NCBI RefSeq assembly: GCF_002258215.1
Contig: NZ_NEFY01000020.1
Coordinates: forward strand, 1-35,665
Source of the DNA: Marinobacter vinifirmus
GTDB taxonomy: Bacteria > Pseudomonadota > Gammaproteobacteria > Pseudomonadales > Oleiphilaceae
Length of the DNA: 35,665 nt
Reading direction: 5' to 3'
Both the position numbers and the translations under genes were made by a program. The notes under the pieces were generated by a model, which saw only the letters and a program-made list of their open reading frames with translations, was not told the origin of the DNA and ran no database searches. Every line of letters starts with the position of its first letter. The stretch's first letter is position 1. Positions 17,345-26,640 of the stretch are shown here, piece after piece.

Positions 17345-18289
17345 ATGTCAAGTGTAGATGTTGGAAAACGTGTTTTTCTTGCTCAGGGTGAAGCTTTGAA
17401 GCTGATAGGGAAGAACCTTGATCAAAGCTTCGATCACGCTGTTGATCTGATTATGAAGACTTCCGGTAAAGTGATTGTTTCAGGAATGGGGAAATCGGGA
17501 ATTATAGGCAAGAAAATTGCTGCTACTTTTGCTTCTACCGGGACGCCTAGTTTTTTTGTTCATCCTGCGGAAGCCTTTCATGGCGATCTAGGAATGTTCG
17601 CCTTTGAAGATGTTGTCATATTAATCTCCTATAGTGGTGAAACTGAAGAGGTAATTCGTTTAGTTCCTTCTTTAAAGCATTTTGGAGTGAAGGTTATCGC
17701 GCTGGTCGGCCGGCCTGATTCAACTCTAGGTCGTAATGTAGATGTTGTTTTAAGTGTGGCGGTTGAAAGAGAGGTATGCCCCAACAATCTTGCTCCGACT
17801 ACATCTACCACAGCGACACTTGCGATGGGAGACGCGCTCGCAGTTGCATTGATTGAAAAGCGTGATTTTAAGCCTGTGGATTTTGCTGTTTTCCACCCCG
17901 GAGGTAGTCTAGGGCGCAGTCTCTTGACTAAGGTTCAGGATGTAATGCATTCAGTCGTCCCTAATGTTCATCCTGACTCCTGTTTAAAAGATGTGATAAT
18001 GGTCATTACGCAGGGTGGACTAGGGCTTTCAGTCGTTCTAGATGGAGAGGAAATTGTTGGCATAATTACGGATGGTGATTTGCGCAGGGCGTTATTCAGG
18101 AAGGGTGAAATACTTAATTTAAGATCCAAAGATATCATGTCAAACAAGCCGCTGACTATTTTGTGTAGTGAGTTAGTAAGACGGTCGGAGGAAAAGATGC
18201 TCGACTCTGGTGTTACAGCGCTATTGGTGTTGGATGAGTTTGAGAAATTAGCAGGGATAGTTAAGCTTCAAGATGTTTCGCGTATATAG
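17345..18289 (+). CDS. KpsF/GutQ-family sugar-phosphate isomerase
   Basis: A 314-aa protein with an N-terminal SIS domain (about 30-175) and two C-terminal CBS domains (about 200-314). Diagnostic pieces are VSGMGKSG (46-52), HPAEAFHGDLGM (73-84), SYSGETEEV and the linker HPGGSLGR. The family interconverts ribulose-5-phosphate and arabinose-5-phosphate, the first step of Kdo synthesis (KdsD, KpsF). A copy inside a polysaccharide locus usually is a second paralogue serving a capsule or a Kdo-like sugar. No kdsA, kdsB or kdsC copies are in the window. It starts 9 bases after the preceding gene. The substrate call rests on family knowledge. Confidence 0.88.
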   Translation: MSSVDVGKRVFLAQGEALKLIGKNLDQSFDHAVDLIMKTSGKVIVSGMGKSGIIGKKIAATFASTGTPSFFVHPAEAFHGDLGMFAFEDVVILISYSGETEEVIRLVPSLKHFGVKVIALVGRPDSTLGRNVDVVLSVAVEREVCPNNLAPTTSTTATLAMGDALAVALIEKRDFKPVDFAVFHPGGSLGRSLLTKVQDVMHSVVPNVHPDSCLKDVIMVITQGGLGLSVVLDGEEIVGIITDGDLRRALFRKGEILNLRSKDIMSNKPLTILCSELVRRSEEKMLDSGVTALLVLDEFEKLAGIVKLQDVSRI

Positions 18290-18325
18290 CTTAGTAATGA
18301 AAATCGTATCTGGGAGCTATATCAG

Positions 18326-19435
18326 TTGAGAATATTATTGGTTATTACCAGTTTGGGAGTCGGTGGTGCGGAGCGGTTGTTGACATCGCTTGCAGATAAG
18401 TATGTATCGCTTGGGCATGAGGTTGTCTTGGCCTATTTGCACGGCGATGTTTGTATTCGTCCCCAAGACTCCCGAGTATGTCTGGTTAATATGGACTTGA
18501 AAAAAAGTCCGTTTGGAATAGTCCTTGGGCTTGGTCGGATGCGTAATTTGATTCTAGAGTTTCGCCCAGATGTGGTTAATAGCCATTTGGTTCATGCCAA
18601 TATTATATGCCGGTTATTGAGATTGGTAGCGCCAGTGCCATGTTTGATTAGCAGCGCACATAATACCAATGAGGAGGGCAGGGGGCGGATGCTCGCCTAT
18701 GGCTTAACTGATCGATTGGCGGATATCTCAACGAATGTTTCCGATGAAGCAGTGTTGGCTTTCGAGCGAGAAAGAGCGGTTCGAAAAGGAAGGATGGTGG
18801 TTGTATATAATGGGGTTGATCCAGATGTTTTCCGTTATGACCACAAGTCTCGCCAGGCTATCAGAGAGGAGTTAGGTGTGGATGATTCATGCGCCTTGTT
18901 TCTTGCGGTTGGCCGGCTATGTGAGGCTAAAGATTACCCGGCTTTGCTAAGATCGTTTAAGTCCATCGCAGATGCTGTACACACTAAACTGGTAATAGTT
19001 GGCGATGGCCCCCTGCGTCATCAAATGATGGAGCTCTCCAGTTCTTTAGAAATTTCTGACAGAGTTTTTTTCCTTGGGGCCCGTAACGACATACCAGCTC
19101 TGATGTCAGCATCCGATGTATTTGTTCTTTCTTCTGCATGGGAAGGCTTCGGGCTGGTTGTTGCTGAAGCAATGGCATGCAAGCGTATCGTCGTGGCTAC
19201 AGGCTGTGGAGGTGTGAAGGAAGTTGTGGGTGATGCAGGTTATTTGGTGCCGCCGGGAGATTGCGATGCGTTAGCTAGATCAATGCTGCAGGCGCTTGAG
19301 TTGTCATGCGAGAAAAGGGGAGAGATCGGGGAGAATGCCCGACAGCGCGTTATAAGCAAGTTTTCACTGGATGCGGCTGCAGGTCGTTACATGGCCTTAT
19401 ATGCGGGAGCAACCAGTAACGGAGGTTTTTTCTGA
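18326..19435 (+). CDS. glycosyltransferase family 4
   Basis: A 369-aa GT-B glycosyltransferase. The N-terminal loop ITSLGVGGAERLLTSLAD and the C-terminal donor-binding segment EGFGLVVAEAMACKRIVV with GGVKEVVGDAGYLV are typical of GT4. TTG at 18326 is the start: GGGAG lies upstream at 18312-18316 and the protein then begins RILLVITSLGVGGAER, the standard family start. The stop overlaps the next gene's ATG (TGATG at 19433-19437), so the AsnB-like gene is probably translationally coupled. It should add one sugar of the repeat unit. Confidence 0.9.
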   Translation: MRILLVITSLGVGGAERLLTSLADKYVSLGHEVVLAYLHGDVCIRPQDSRVCLVNMDLKKSPFGIVLGLGRMRNLILEFRPDVVNSHLVHANIICRLLRLVAPVPCLISSAHNTNEEGRGRMLAYGLTDRLADISTNVSDEAVLAFERERAVRKGRMVVVYNGVDPDVFRYDHKSRQAIREELGVDDSCALFLAVGRLCEAKDYPALLRSFKSIADAVHTKLVIVGDGPLRHQMMELSSSLEISDRVFFLGARNDIPALMSASDVFVLSSAWEGFGLVVAEAMACKRIVVATGCGGVKEVVGDAGYLVPPGDCDALARSMLQALELSCEKRGEIGENARQRVISKFSLDAAAGRYMALYAGATSNGGFF

Positions 19436-21399
19436 TGTGTGGGCTTGCTGGCGTATTGGGTTCTGGGTGCGTGACTAAGGCGAATCTCAGGCGGATGGTG
19501 GATGTAATTGCGCATCGTGGCCCAGATGATGTAGGTGTTTGGCAGGATAGTAGTGCTTCTTTGATCCTTGCACACCGCCGTTTATCAATTCTGGATTTAT
19601 CACCAGCAGGACATCAACCGATGCAGTCTCCTTGTGGTCGGTACGCCATGGTCTTCAACGGCGAGATATACAACCATGCTGAGCTTCGAGATGAGTTGTG
19701 TATGGAGCATGCAGGTAACATAGCTTGGCGCGGTGCGTCAGATACTGAAACATTAATGTACGCTTTCCAGACATGGGGGGTGGTGGATACGCTCCGCCGG
19801 GCAAGCGGCATGTTTGCAATAGCTTTTTGGGATAGAGAAACCCAGTGTCTTACTTTGGCCCGGGATCGATTCGGTGAGAAGCCTTTGTATTATGGGCGCA
19901 TAGGTGGGGGGCTGGTATTTGCCTCCGAACTGAAGTCGTTTCACGAGTACCCTGACTTCGTCGGCGAGCTTGATACTGGCGTTGTGGAAAGTTATCTGCG
20001 TTTTGGGTGTGTGGGTGGCAGTCAGAGCATCTATAAGAATGTACTCAAGTTACCGGCTGGTACCACTCTCCGTGTTACGCACGAGAGCGGCCGAGTTGGT
20101 GAGTTTCCGAATCCGGAAAAGTGGTGGTGTGCAGTTGAAGCTGCGCGTGTTGCCCGCCAGACTGCCTTAACCTCGTCAAAGCAAGGAGTGAGCTTAGTCG
20201 AGAAGTCATTGTCCGCCTCCGTCCGGCGGCAGATGACTGCAGATGTACCTCTTGGCGCTTTCCTTTCCGGTGGTATCGATAGCTCTTTAGTTGTTGCATT
20301 GATGCAAGCGCAGTCTGATCGCAAGGTCAAGACGTTTTCGGTAGGATTTGATGATCCTCGCTATGACGAGTCAGCGCATGCAGCGGCCGTGGCAGCGCAT
20401 ATTGGTACGGAGCACACCACGTTACGGGCAACGTCAGAAATGGCCCTGGACGTGATTCCGAAATTGTCAGAAATTTATGATGAACCGTTTGCAGATTCAT
20501 CACAAATACCCACTTATCTTATCTCCTGCCTTACCAGAGAGCATGTAACTGTGGCTTTAAGCGGTGATGCTGGTGACGAGTTGTTTGGTGGCTACAACCG
20601 CTATGTTTGGGTGCCTCGGGTTTGGAGCAAACTTGCTAGTATGCCGCGGCCACTTCGTCAGAGATTGTCGCAGTTTCTGCGGGGCATACCCTCTGATGGT
20701 TATGATCGGCTGATGAACCTAGGCGGACGCGTGCTTCCTTCCCGATTCTATATCCGTACATTTGGTGAGAAACTCTATAAGTTGGCGGATGTGCTTGAGT
20801 GCAGTTCCGATCGAGCGCTTTTTGCCGGGCTAGCTTCTGTCAATAGGCAGCCTCGAACATTACTTAACTCTAATTTTTACCGAGAGTCGCCGCTAGATCA
20901 ACTTTATCCAGTTTTGGCCGGATTTAATCAGGTCGAATGGATGATGCTGATGGATACGCTCAACTTTATGGTAGATGATGTTCTTGTTAAGGTTGATCGA
21001 GCCAGCATGGCAGCTGGTTTGGAAGTTCGGACTCCATTTCTTGACCCCCATGTTTATGATGCAGCCTGGCAGTTGCCAATGGATATGCGTGTGCGCGATG
21101 GTCAGGGTAAATGGGCGTTGCGCCAGATTTTGTACCGCCATGTACCGCGAGAGTTGATAGAGCGGCCTAAAATGGGGTTTGCCGTACCGCTTGATGAATG
21201 GTTGCGTGGACCGCTGAGAGAATGGGCCGAAGATCTTCTAGCGCCCGCTTCTTTGAATAATATTCCTGTTTTCAACACTAAGGCGGTCCATTACATCTGG
21301 GACAAACACCTTCGGGGCAAAGGGCACTATGCCCAGCAATTATGGTCAGTACTGCAACTTTGCGCTTGGGCAAAGCGTTGGAAACCGAGTATCAGATGA
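19435..21399 (+). CDS. asnB: asparagine synthase-type glutamine amidotransferase
   Basis: A 654-aa AsnB-type enzyme. Cys2 (MCGLAG) is the N-terminal nucleophile of the glutaminase domain (about 1-200), and the ATP-pyrophosphatase loop SGGIDSS is at 278-284 in the synthetase domain. Other family landmarks are HRGPDD, FNGEIYN, RDRFGEKPLYY and SGDAGDELFGGY. It takes NH3 from glutamine to amidate an acyl-adenylate. In polysaccharide loci such genes are often thought to amidate uronic acids or similar sugars rather than to make free asparagine; that is inference here. It overlaps the GT4 gene and precedes the polymerase. Confidence 0.92.
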   Translation: MCGLAGVLGSGCVTKANLRRMVDVIAHRGPDDVGVWQDSSASLILAHRRLSILDLSPAGHQPMQSPCGRYAMVFNGEIYNHAELRDELCMEHAGNIAWRGASDTETLMYAFQTWGVVDTLRRASGMFAIAFWDRETQCLTLARDRFGEKPLYYGRIGGGLVFASELKSFHEYPDFVGELDTGVVESYLRFGCVGGSQSIYKNVLKLPAGTTLRVTHESGRVGEFPNPEKWWCAVEAARVARQTALTSSKQGVSLVEKSLSASVRRQMTADVPLGAFLSGGIDSSLVVALMQAQSDRKVKTFSVGFDDPRYDESAHAAAVAAHIGTEHTTLRATSEMALDVIPKLSEIYDEPFADSSQIPTYLISCLTREHVTVALSGDAGDELFGGYNRYVWVPRVWSKLASMPRPLRQRLSQFLRGIPSDGYDRLMNLGGRVLPSRFYIRTFGEKLYKLADVLECSSDRALFAGLASVNRQPRTLLNSNFYRESPLDQLYPVLAGFNQVEWMMLMDTLNFMVDDVLVKVDRASMAAGLEVRTPFLDPHVYDAAWQLPMDMRVRDGQGKWALRQILYRHVPRELIERPKMGFAVPLDEWLRGPLREWAEDLLAPASLNNIPVFNTKAVHYIWDKHLRGKGHYAQQLWSVLQLCAWAKRWKPSIR

Positions 21400-21444
21400 G
21401 AGCGCTGTCTGCCTGTAAATCAATTCTTTTCTGTTAGGTAATTC

Positions 21445-22485
21445 ATGGTTCCGTACTGGCTTTTCCTGGCCATTCCTGTCGGTGTTATTGTCGCCAACCT
21501 ACGGTTTAACGAGAGATCCAAGGTGTGGGCTTGGGCCATGGTGTGGATGTTTTTCTCTTTCGCCATAGGTTTGAGGTTTGAAGTTGGTGGGGATTGGAAT
21601 GCATACATACGGTTGCTTCAGGTCCAGGATGGTAAGACCTTCTGGTCCGCCCTTACTGCTGGGGACCCTGGGTACTATGCGCTTAATTGGCTGGTGGCGC
21701 AGCTAGGCGGTTCAATTTATTTAGTTAACACTATCTGTGGGATGGTGTTTATGGCAGGAGTTGTTAGGTTTGCACGTAGCCAGCCTCTACCTTGGTTGGC
21801 CCTCCTAGTATCTGTGCCTTACATGATTATTGTGGTCGGTATGGGGTACACCCGACAGTCAGTGGCCTTAGGTCTTGTGTTGATTAGCTTGGTTTCATTG
21901 ACGAATGGAAAGATACGCTGGTTCGTATTCTGGGTAATGATTGGTGCAAGTTTTCATAAATCGGCAATATTAATGTTGCCTTTGGCTGCCTTGTCGGCAA
22001 CGTCCAATCGATTTTGGAGTTTATTCTGGATTAGCTTGATGTCGCTACTCGGCGGCTATCTATTTGTGTTTGACTCGGCGGAGGAGCTCTGGGTTAATTA
22101 CGTGGAAGCGGACCTGCACTCTCAGGGTGGGTTGGTTCGCGTGTTAATGAACGCTATTCCAGCGATGCTTTTTCTTGGGTTTCGATCATATTTTCTGTTG
22201 TCCGAATCAGAAAGAAAGCTCTGGTTTTGGATGTCTCTTTTGGCATTGATTTGTATTCCGCTTGTTATTATTTCTTCGACAGCAACGGATCGTGTTGCAC
22301 TTTATTTGATTCCTGTTCAGGTATTTGTGTTCTCAAGGTTTCCTTTTATTGTAAGTGATCCCCGTCAACGGGGCCTGATAACCCTTGCCGTAGTTGGATA
22401 TTACATTTTGGTGCAGGCCGTTTGGTTATTGTTTGCGACAAATGCGGCAAAATGGTTGCCTTACCAGGCAAGTTTCATGGCTTGA
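21445..22485 (+). CDS. wzy: EpsG-family Wzy-type O-antigen/capsule polymerase
   Basis: A 346-aa integral membrane protein with about 9-11 membrane segments. The early motif RFEVGGDWNAY (44-54), then DPGYYALNW and GMGYTRQSVALGL (132-144), is typical of EpsG-type polymerases. A cytoplasmic segment SFHKSAI is also typical. It would join flipped repeat units in the periplasm, working with the Wzx at 7.8 kb. ATG 21445 follows a weak TTAGG site. It ends the AT-richer block; the 166 bases after it contain no gene. Confidence 0.87.
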   Translation: MVPYWLFLAIPVGVIVANLRFNERSKVWAWAMVWMFFSFAIGLRFEVGGDWNAYIRLLQVQDGKTFWSALTAGDPGYYALNWLVAQLGGSIYLVNTICGMVFMAGVVRFARSQPLPWLALLVSVPYMIIVVGMGYTRQSVALGLVLISLVSLTNGKIRWFVFWVMIGASFHKSAILMLPLAALSATSNRFWSLFWISLMSLLGGYLFVFDSAEELWVNYVEADLHSQGGLVRVLMNAIPAMLFLGFRSYFLLSESERKLWFWMSLLALICIPLVIISSTATDRVALYLIPVQVFVFSRFPFIVSDPRQRGLITLAVVGYYILVQAVWLLFATNAAKWLPYQASFMA

Positions 22486-22651
22486 GGCAAGGCTCGGTTT
22501 AGCGGGGCAACTACACTCAGCGACAGCAACCGGTTTGGGTAGCGTTCAGGATAGTGTGATGCGGTTGGCCGATACCGGCTTCGTTCATTTTTTGGGTCGC
22601 TAGTTTAGTTGACTATTTTCTCAATGTGTTGTTTAGAACAATAAATAATCC

Positions 22652-23401
22652 ATGTTTGCGGTCTCAAAACTCACCATAGCCCTGATGTCGCCTTTGGGCG
22701 CATCGTTATTTGGCGGCTTACTCGCGCTCTTGCTGGCCTTGGTAGGTCGCAAGCGCCTGGCTTTCTGGTTTGGTGTCTTAGCGCTGATTTGGCTCTGGTT
22801 CTGGTCCTTGCCTTTGGCTAGCAACTGGGTACGCGGCTACCTGGAAGATCAATTCCCACCCATGGCGGTTCATGAAGTGCCCCAGGCAGAGGCTATTGTG
22901 GTGTTGGGCGGCGGCGTGTCGCCTGCCGGCCATGGTGACCTGTATCCGAACCTGGAATCCGGTGCTGATCGGGTTTGGCATGCCGCCCGGTTGTTCCACG
23001 CATCTAAAGCACCGCTGGTGCTGTTGACGGGTGGCAGCGATCCCGAGCATAGCGCCACTTCGGAGGCAGAGGCCATGCAGCGGTTTATGGTGGATCTTGG
23101 CGTTCCTGAACAGGCCATTCTTTTGGAGCAGCAAAGCCGAAATACCACACAGAATGCGGAGCACTCAGCGGAGATACTGGCAGAGCAGGGCATTAACCGG
23201 ATTCTGCTGATCACTTCTGCCTATCACATGCCAAGGGCGAAGGGATTGTTCCAGGCTCAGGGCCTGGAGGTTATTCCGGTCGCAACCGATCAAGAGGTAC
23301 TGTCCAGGCCCCTATGGCGAGACCTGCTCCCTGAAACCAGTGCGCTGGACAGCAGCAGTCGGGCAATCAAGGAAATTGTTGGGCGTCTGGTTGGGCGGTA
23401 G
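22652..23401 (+). CDS. YdcF/ElyC-family (DUF218) membrane protein
   Basis: A 249-aa protein with two N-terminal membrane segments (about 8-32 and 36-55) followed by a DUF218 domain. The domain core reads AIVVLGGGVSPAG, LLTGGS, EAEAMQRFMVDLGVP, EQQSRNTTQNAEHS and LLITSAYHMPRAKGLF, all characteristic. E. coli ElyC (YcbC) of this family is needed for envelope integrity and undecaprenyl-phosphate-linked pathways. A role in lipid-carrier balance would fit its place next to Wzy and a GT4 gene, but this is inference. Composition is GC-rich again from here. Confidence 0.87.
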   Translation: MFAVSKLTIALMSPLGASLFGGLLALLLALVGRKRLAFWFGVLALIWLWFWSLPLASNWVRGYLEDQFPPMAVHEVPQAEAIVVLGGGVSPAGHGDLYPNLESGADRVWHAARLFHASKAPLVLLTGGSDPEHSATSEAEAMQRFMVDLGVPEQAILLEQQSRNTTQNAEHSAEILAEQGINRILLITSAYHMPRAKGLFQAQGLEVIPVATDQEVLSRPLWRDLLPETSALDSSSRAIKEIVGRLVGR

Positions 23402-23457
23402 TAACTCTGCAATGGCACACTCTGAATTTATTAAAACACTGAATTTAAGCCGCACCA

Positions 23458-24636
23458 GTGCACCAGTGGGGTAGTAGATTGGCAGTACGCAAAGACATAG
23501 CTGAGTTACAAGGGCACGGGCAGGCGGGTGCGCTTTTGAAGCGGGTTGTTTTTCTTACGTCTAATACCTCTTGGTATTTGTATAACTTCCGCGCGAGCAC
23601 GATTCAGGCGTTGCGTGAGCAGGGTAACCGGGTGATTTGCCTGTCGCCGCCGGATGATTTCAGCCAGCGCCTGGTGGATGAGCTGGGGGCGGAGCACATT
23701 GGCTTGCCGCTGGATGGCAAGAGCACGGGCGCGGTGCAGGAGCTTCGTAGCCTGCGGTTTATCTGGGCGGTGATGCGCCGGTACCGGCCGGATTTTGTGT
23801 TCAACTTTACGGTGAAGATGAACATTTATTGCGGGCTGGTGTGTGCGCTGCAGAAGGTTCCGTTTGCCAACAATATTTCCGGCCTGGGTACGGCGTTTAT
23901 TCACGATTCCTGGCTGTTCCGGCGGGTGCGGCAGGTGTATGGCCTGGTGAACCGCCGGGCGCATCGGTTGTTTTTCCAGAACGAGGAAGATCTGGGGGTG
24001 TTCCGGGGCAAAGGAATGCTGGGGGATACGCCTTTTACCCTGTTACCGGGGTCCGGGGTGGATTTGCAGCGGTTTCAGGCCTCGCCCCTGCCGGAAGGCG
24101 GGCCGTTCACCTTTATTATGATTGCCCGTTTGCTGGGGGATAAGGGTGTTCGGGAGTATGCCGAAGCCTGCCGGCAGCTGAAAGCCGAAGGGCTGGATGT
24201 GCGTTGCCTGTTGGTGGGTCCGTTGGGGGTGAGTAACCGGACGGCGATTTCCGAAGAGGAGGTTCGCCAGTGGCAGGCCGAGGGCATTGTGGAATACCCG
24301 GGTGCCACAGACGACGTTCGCCCGCTGATTGAGCAGGCCCATGTGCTGGTGTTGCCCTCTTACCGCGAAGGCATGCCCCGCACCGTTCTGGAAGCCGCCG
24401 CCATGGGCCGCCCGGCCATAGTGACCGATGTACCCGGCTGCCGCCATGCCATAGAGCCGGAGGTGACCGGTTGGTTGTGTGAGGTGCGCAGTGCGGAGTC
24501 TTTGGCTGGGGTTATGCGGCGGGTTGTGGGGATGGATGCTGTGGAAGTGCAGAGGGCTGGGGATGCGGCCCGAGGGAGGATGGAGCGGGAGTTTAGTGAG
24601 GATTTGGTGGTTCGCGCCTACTTGGAGTGTTTATGA
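23458..24636 (+). CDS. glycosyltransferase family 4 (PglA/WbaZ-like)
   Basis: A GT-B enzyme whose family core begins RVVFLTSNTSWYLYNFR; later SGLGTAFI, LLPGSGVDLQRF, FIMIARLLGDKGVREYAEA and LPSYREGMPRTVLEAAAMGRPAIVTDVPGCR are standard for GT4 enzymes acting on undecaprenyl-linked amino sugars. The start is uncertain: GTG 23458 gives 392 residues, but the first 26 are not family-like and TTG 23536, just before the core, may be the real one. Neither has a convincing ribosome site. The stop overlaps the next gene (ATGA at 24633). Confidence 0.88.
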   Translation: MHQWGSRLAVRKDIAELQGHGQAGALLKRVVFLTSNTSWYLYNFRASTIQALREQGNRVICLSPPDDFSQRLVDELGAEHIGLPLDGKSTGAVQELRSLRFIWAVMRRYRPDFVFNFTVKMNIYCGLVCALQKVPFANNISGLGTAFIHDSWLFRRVRQVYGLVNRRAHRLFFQNEEDLGVFRGKGMLGDTPFTLLPGSGVDLQRFQASPLPEGGPFTFIMIARLLGDKGVREYAEACRQLKAEGLDVRCLLVGPLGVSNRTAISEEEVRQWQAEGIVEYPGATDDVRPLIEQAHVLVLPSYREGMPRTVLEAAAMGRPAIVTDVPGCRHAIEPEVTGWLCEVRSAESLAGVMRRVVGMDAVEVQRAGDAARGRMEREFSEDLVVRAYLECL

Positions 24637-25598
24637 AGGTTTATGATGTATTCAACGGCGACGCAGACGGCATCTGCGCGCTGATTCAACTTCGCCTGGC
24701 GGAGCCTTGTGATTCCACGCTGATCACTGGCGTTAAACGTGATATCGCCCTGGCTCGCAAAGCACCGGCCGAATCGCCTTCCCGGGTAAACATTCTGGAT
24801 GTGAGTCTGGATAAAAACCGCGATGCGGTCGATGGCTTGCTAGCCGCAGGCTGTTCGGTGTTTTATGTGGACCACCACTTTCCCGGGGAAACCCTGCCGG
24901 ATGCGCCGGGCTTTACCGCGTTGATTGATACCCAGCCCACTACCTGCACCAGTTTGTTGGTGGATCAGCATTTAGGTGGGCGGTTTCATAACTGGGCTAT
25001 TGCGGCGGCGTTCGGGGACAACCTGAATGCGGTGGCTGATGAGCTGGCTGCGAAATCGGGTTTGAGTGCCGAGCAGGCTGAAGCCCTGAAAACCCTGGGT
25101 GTGTGCATCAACTACAACGGCTATGGCGCCACCGTGGAGGATTTGCACTTTCACCCGGCGGATTTGTACCGGGCGTTTGTGCAGTTTGAAGACCCGCTGG
25201 ACTTGATTGCCACCGAGCCTGCCGCCTGGCAGAAGCTGCGGGATGGTTACCGGGCGGATATGGCCGAAGGGCTGGCTGCGCCGGTGCTGAATGAAACTGC
25301 AACCTCGCTGGTGGTAAAGTTGCCCGACCAAGCCTGGGCCCGGCGGGTGAGTGGCGTGCTGGGTAATGAGCTGGCTAACCGTAACCCGGATAAGGCTTGT
25401 GCGATTGTGACCGAAAAGGCCGATGGTTCTTACCTTGTAAGTATTCGTGCGCCTTTGAACAACCGCACCGGGGCTGATGACGTGGCGAGGCAGTTTCCGA
25501 CCGGTGGCGGGCGTAAGGCAGCGGCCGGGATTAATGATTTGCCGGCGGAGCAGCTGGATGCGTTTGTTGGCGTGATGTCTGAGTTTTGGGCTGACTGA
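24633..25598 (+). CDS. DHH-family phosphoesterase
   Basis: A 321-aa protein with a DHH domain and a C-terminal DHHA1-like domain. The metal-binding residues are in NGDADGICAL (8-17) and VDHH (79-82); the C-terminal loop reads PTGGGRKAAAGI, where the usual histidine after GGG is Arg. The family hydrolyses phosphodiester or pyrophosphate bonds in nucleotides and polyphosphates; the substrate here is unknown. ATG 24633 overlaps the GT4 stop, so it may be co-translated, but a direct role in polysaccharide synthesis is not obvious. A palindromic repeat begins 8 bases after the stop. Confidence 0.88.
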   Translation: MKVYDVFNGDADGICALIQLRLAEPCDSTLITGVKRDIALARKAPAESPSRVNILDVSLDKNRDAVDGLLAAGCSVFYVDHHFPGETLPDAPGFTALIDTQPTTCTSLLVDQHLGGRFHNWAIAAAFGDNLNAVADELAAKSGLSAEQAEALKTLGVCINYNGYGATVEDLHFHPADLYRAFVQFEDPLDLIATEPAAWQKLRDGYRADMAEGLAAPVLNETATSLVVKLPDQAWARRVSGVLGNELANRNPDKACAIVTEKADGSYLVSIRAPLNNRTGADDVARQFPTGGGRKAAAGINDLPAEQLDAFVGVMSEFWAD

Positions 25599-25605
25599 TT
25601 TTTTT

Positions 25606-25703
25606 GCCACGAAATCCACGAAAAAACACGAACAAAGAATACTGATTAGATAAAGAAAAGCGTTTTTGTCTTTTATTTCGTGTTCTTTCGTGGATTTCGT
25701 GGC
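25606..25703 (+). repeat. 98-bp CCACGAAATCC palindrome, forward copy
   Basis: The 27-bp left arm (25606-25632, starting GCCACGAAATCCACG) and right arm (25677-25703, ending GGATTTCGTGGC) are inverted repeats with a single mismatch. The 44-base AT-rich loop begins CAAAGAATACTGAT. The copy at 32835-32932 is also exactly 98 bp with a 44-base loop, and read on the opposite strand its loop begins CAAAGATGACTGAT, so the two are one element family in opposite orientations. It fills the gap between the DHH gene and cysD and is open in the cysD frame but lies outside the CysD protein. Confidence 0.88.
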
Positions 25704-25725
25704 CAAACAAATAAATGGAAGAGTA

Positions 25726-26640
25726 ATGACTTTAACACCCCCGAAGAAAACCCACCTCAAGCAGTTAGAGGCGGAGTCGATTCATATTATTCGTGAAGTG
25801 GCCGCCGAGTTTGATAACCCGGTGATGCTGTATTCCATCGGCAAAGACTCCGCGGTGATGCTGCACCTGGCTATGAAGGCCTTCGCCCCCGGCAAGCCGC
25901 CGTTTCCGCTGATGCATGTAGATACCACCTGGAAGTTCCGGGAGATGATTACCTTCCGGGACAAGATGGCCGAGAAGCTGGGTATGAAGCTGATTGTTCA
26001 TACCAACCAGGAAGGCGTGGAGCAGGGCATCGGGCCGTTTACCCATGGTAGTGCCAAGCACACCGATGTGATGAAGACCCAGGCGCTGAAGCAGGCGCTG
26101 GACAAGTATGGCTTTGATGCGGCCTTTGGTGGCGCCCGCCGGGATGAGGAGAAGTCCCGGGCCAAGGAGCGGGTGTATTCGTTCCGCGACAAGTTCCACC
26201 GCTGGGACCCGAAAAACCAGCGCCCGGAGTTGTGGAGCCTGTACAACGGCAAGGTGAACAAGGGCGAAAGCATTCGCGTGTTCCCGCTCTCCAACTGGAC
26301 CGAGCTGGATATCTGGCAATACATCTATCTGGAAAATATCGACATTGTGCCCCTGTACTACGCCGCTGAGCGCCCGGTGGTGGAGCGTGGTGGCACGCTA
26401 ATTATGGTGGACGACGACCGCATGCCGCTGGAGCCGGGCGAAACGCCGGAAATGAAGATGGTGCGGTTCCGTACCCTGGGCTGCTACCCGCTGACCGGCG
26501 CGGTGGAATCCGAAGCGGCGACCTTGCCGGAAATTATTCAGGAAATGCTGTTGACGACCACTTCCGAGCGTCAGGGCCGGGTGATTGACCACGACGGCGC
26601 AGCATCGATGGAGCAGAAGAAGCGGGAGGGGTATTTCTAA
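25726..26640 (+). CDS. cysD: sulfate adenylyltransferase subunit 2
   Basis: A 304-aa ATP-pyrophosphatase-type enzyme that with CysN makes adenylyl sulfate (APS) from sulfate and ATP. The PP-loop [14 protein letters not shown] and family segments [28 protein letters not shown] and [11 protein letters not shown] are present. ATG 25726 follows GGAAGAG and gives a normal length; the open frame upstream is repeat DNA. Its TAA overlaps the cysN ATG by one base. In this locus its APS could serve both assimilation and, through CysC, polymer sulfation. Confidence 0.96.
   Translation: MTLTPPKKTHLKQLEAESIHIIREVAAEFDNPVMLYSIGKDSAVMLHLAMKAFAPGKPPFPLMHVDTTWKFREMITFRDKMAEKLGMKLIVHTNQEGVEQGIGPFTHGSAKHTDVMKTQALKQALDKYGFDAAFGGARRDEEKSRAKERVYSFRDKFHRWDPKNQRPELWSLYNGKVNKGESIRVFPLSNWTELDIWQYIYLENIDIVPLYYAAERPVVERGGTLIMVDDDRMPLEPGETPEMKMVRFRTLGCYPLTGAVESEAATLPEIIQEMLLTTTSERQGRVIDHDGAASMEQKKREGYF

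Noticed and set aside
22394..22603. A frameshifted C-terminal extension of wzy
   Set aside because: The polymerase already ends at a plausible point (residue 346), and the overlapping frame shows no membrane segment or family feature.
24972..25760. A 262-codon minus-strand frame across the DHH gene, the palindrome and the cysD start
   Set aside because: It runs antisense to two conserved genes and through a repeat; its translation is low-complexity and matches no family.
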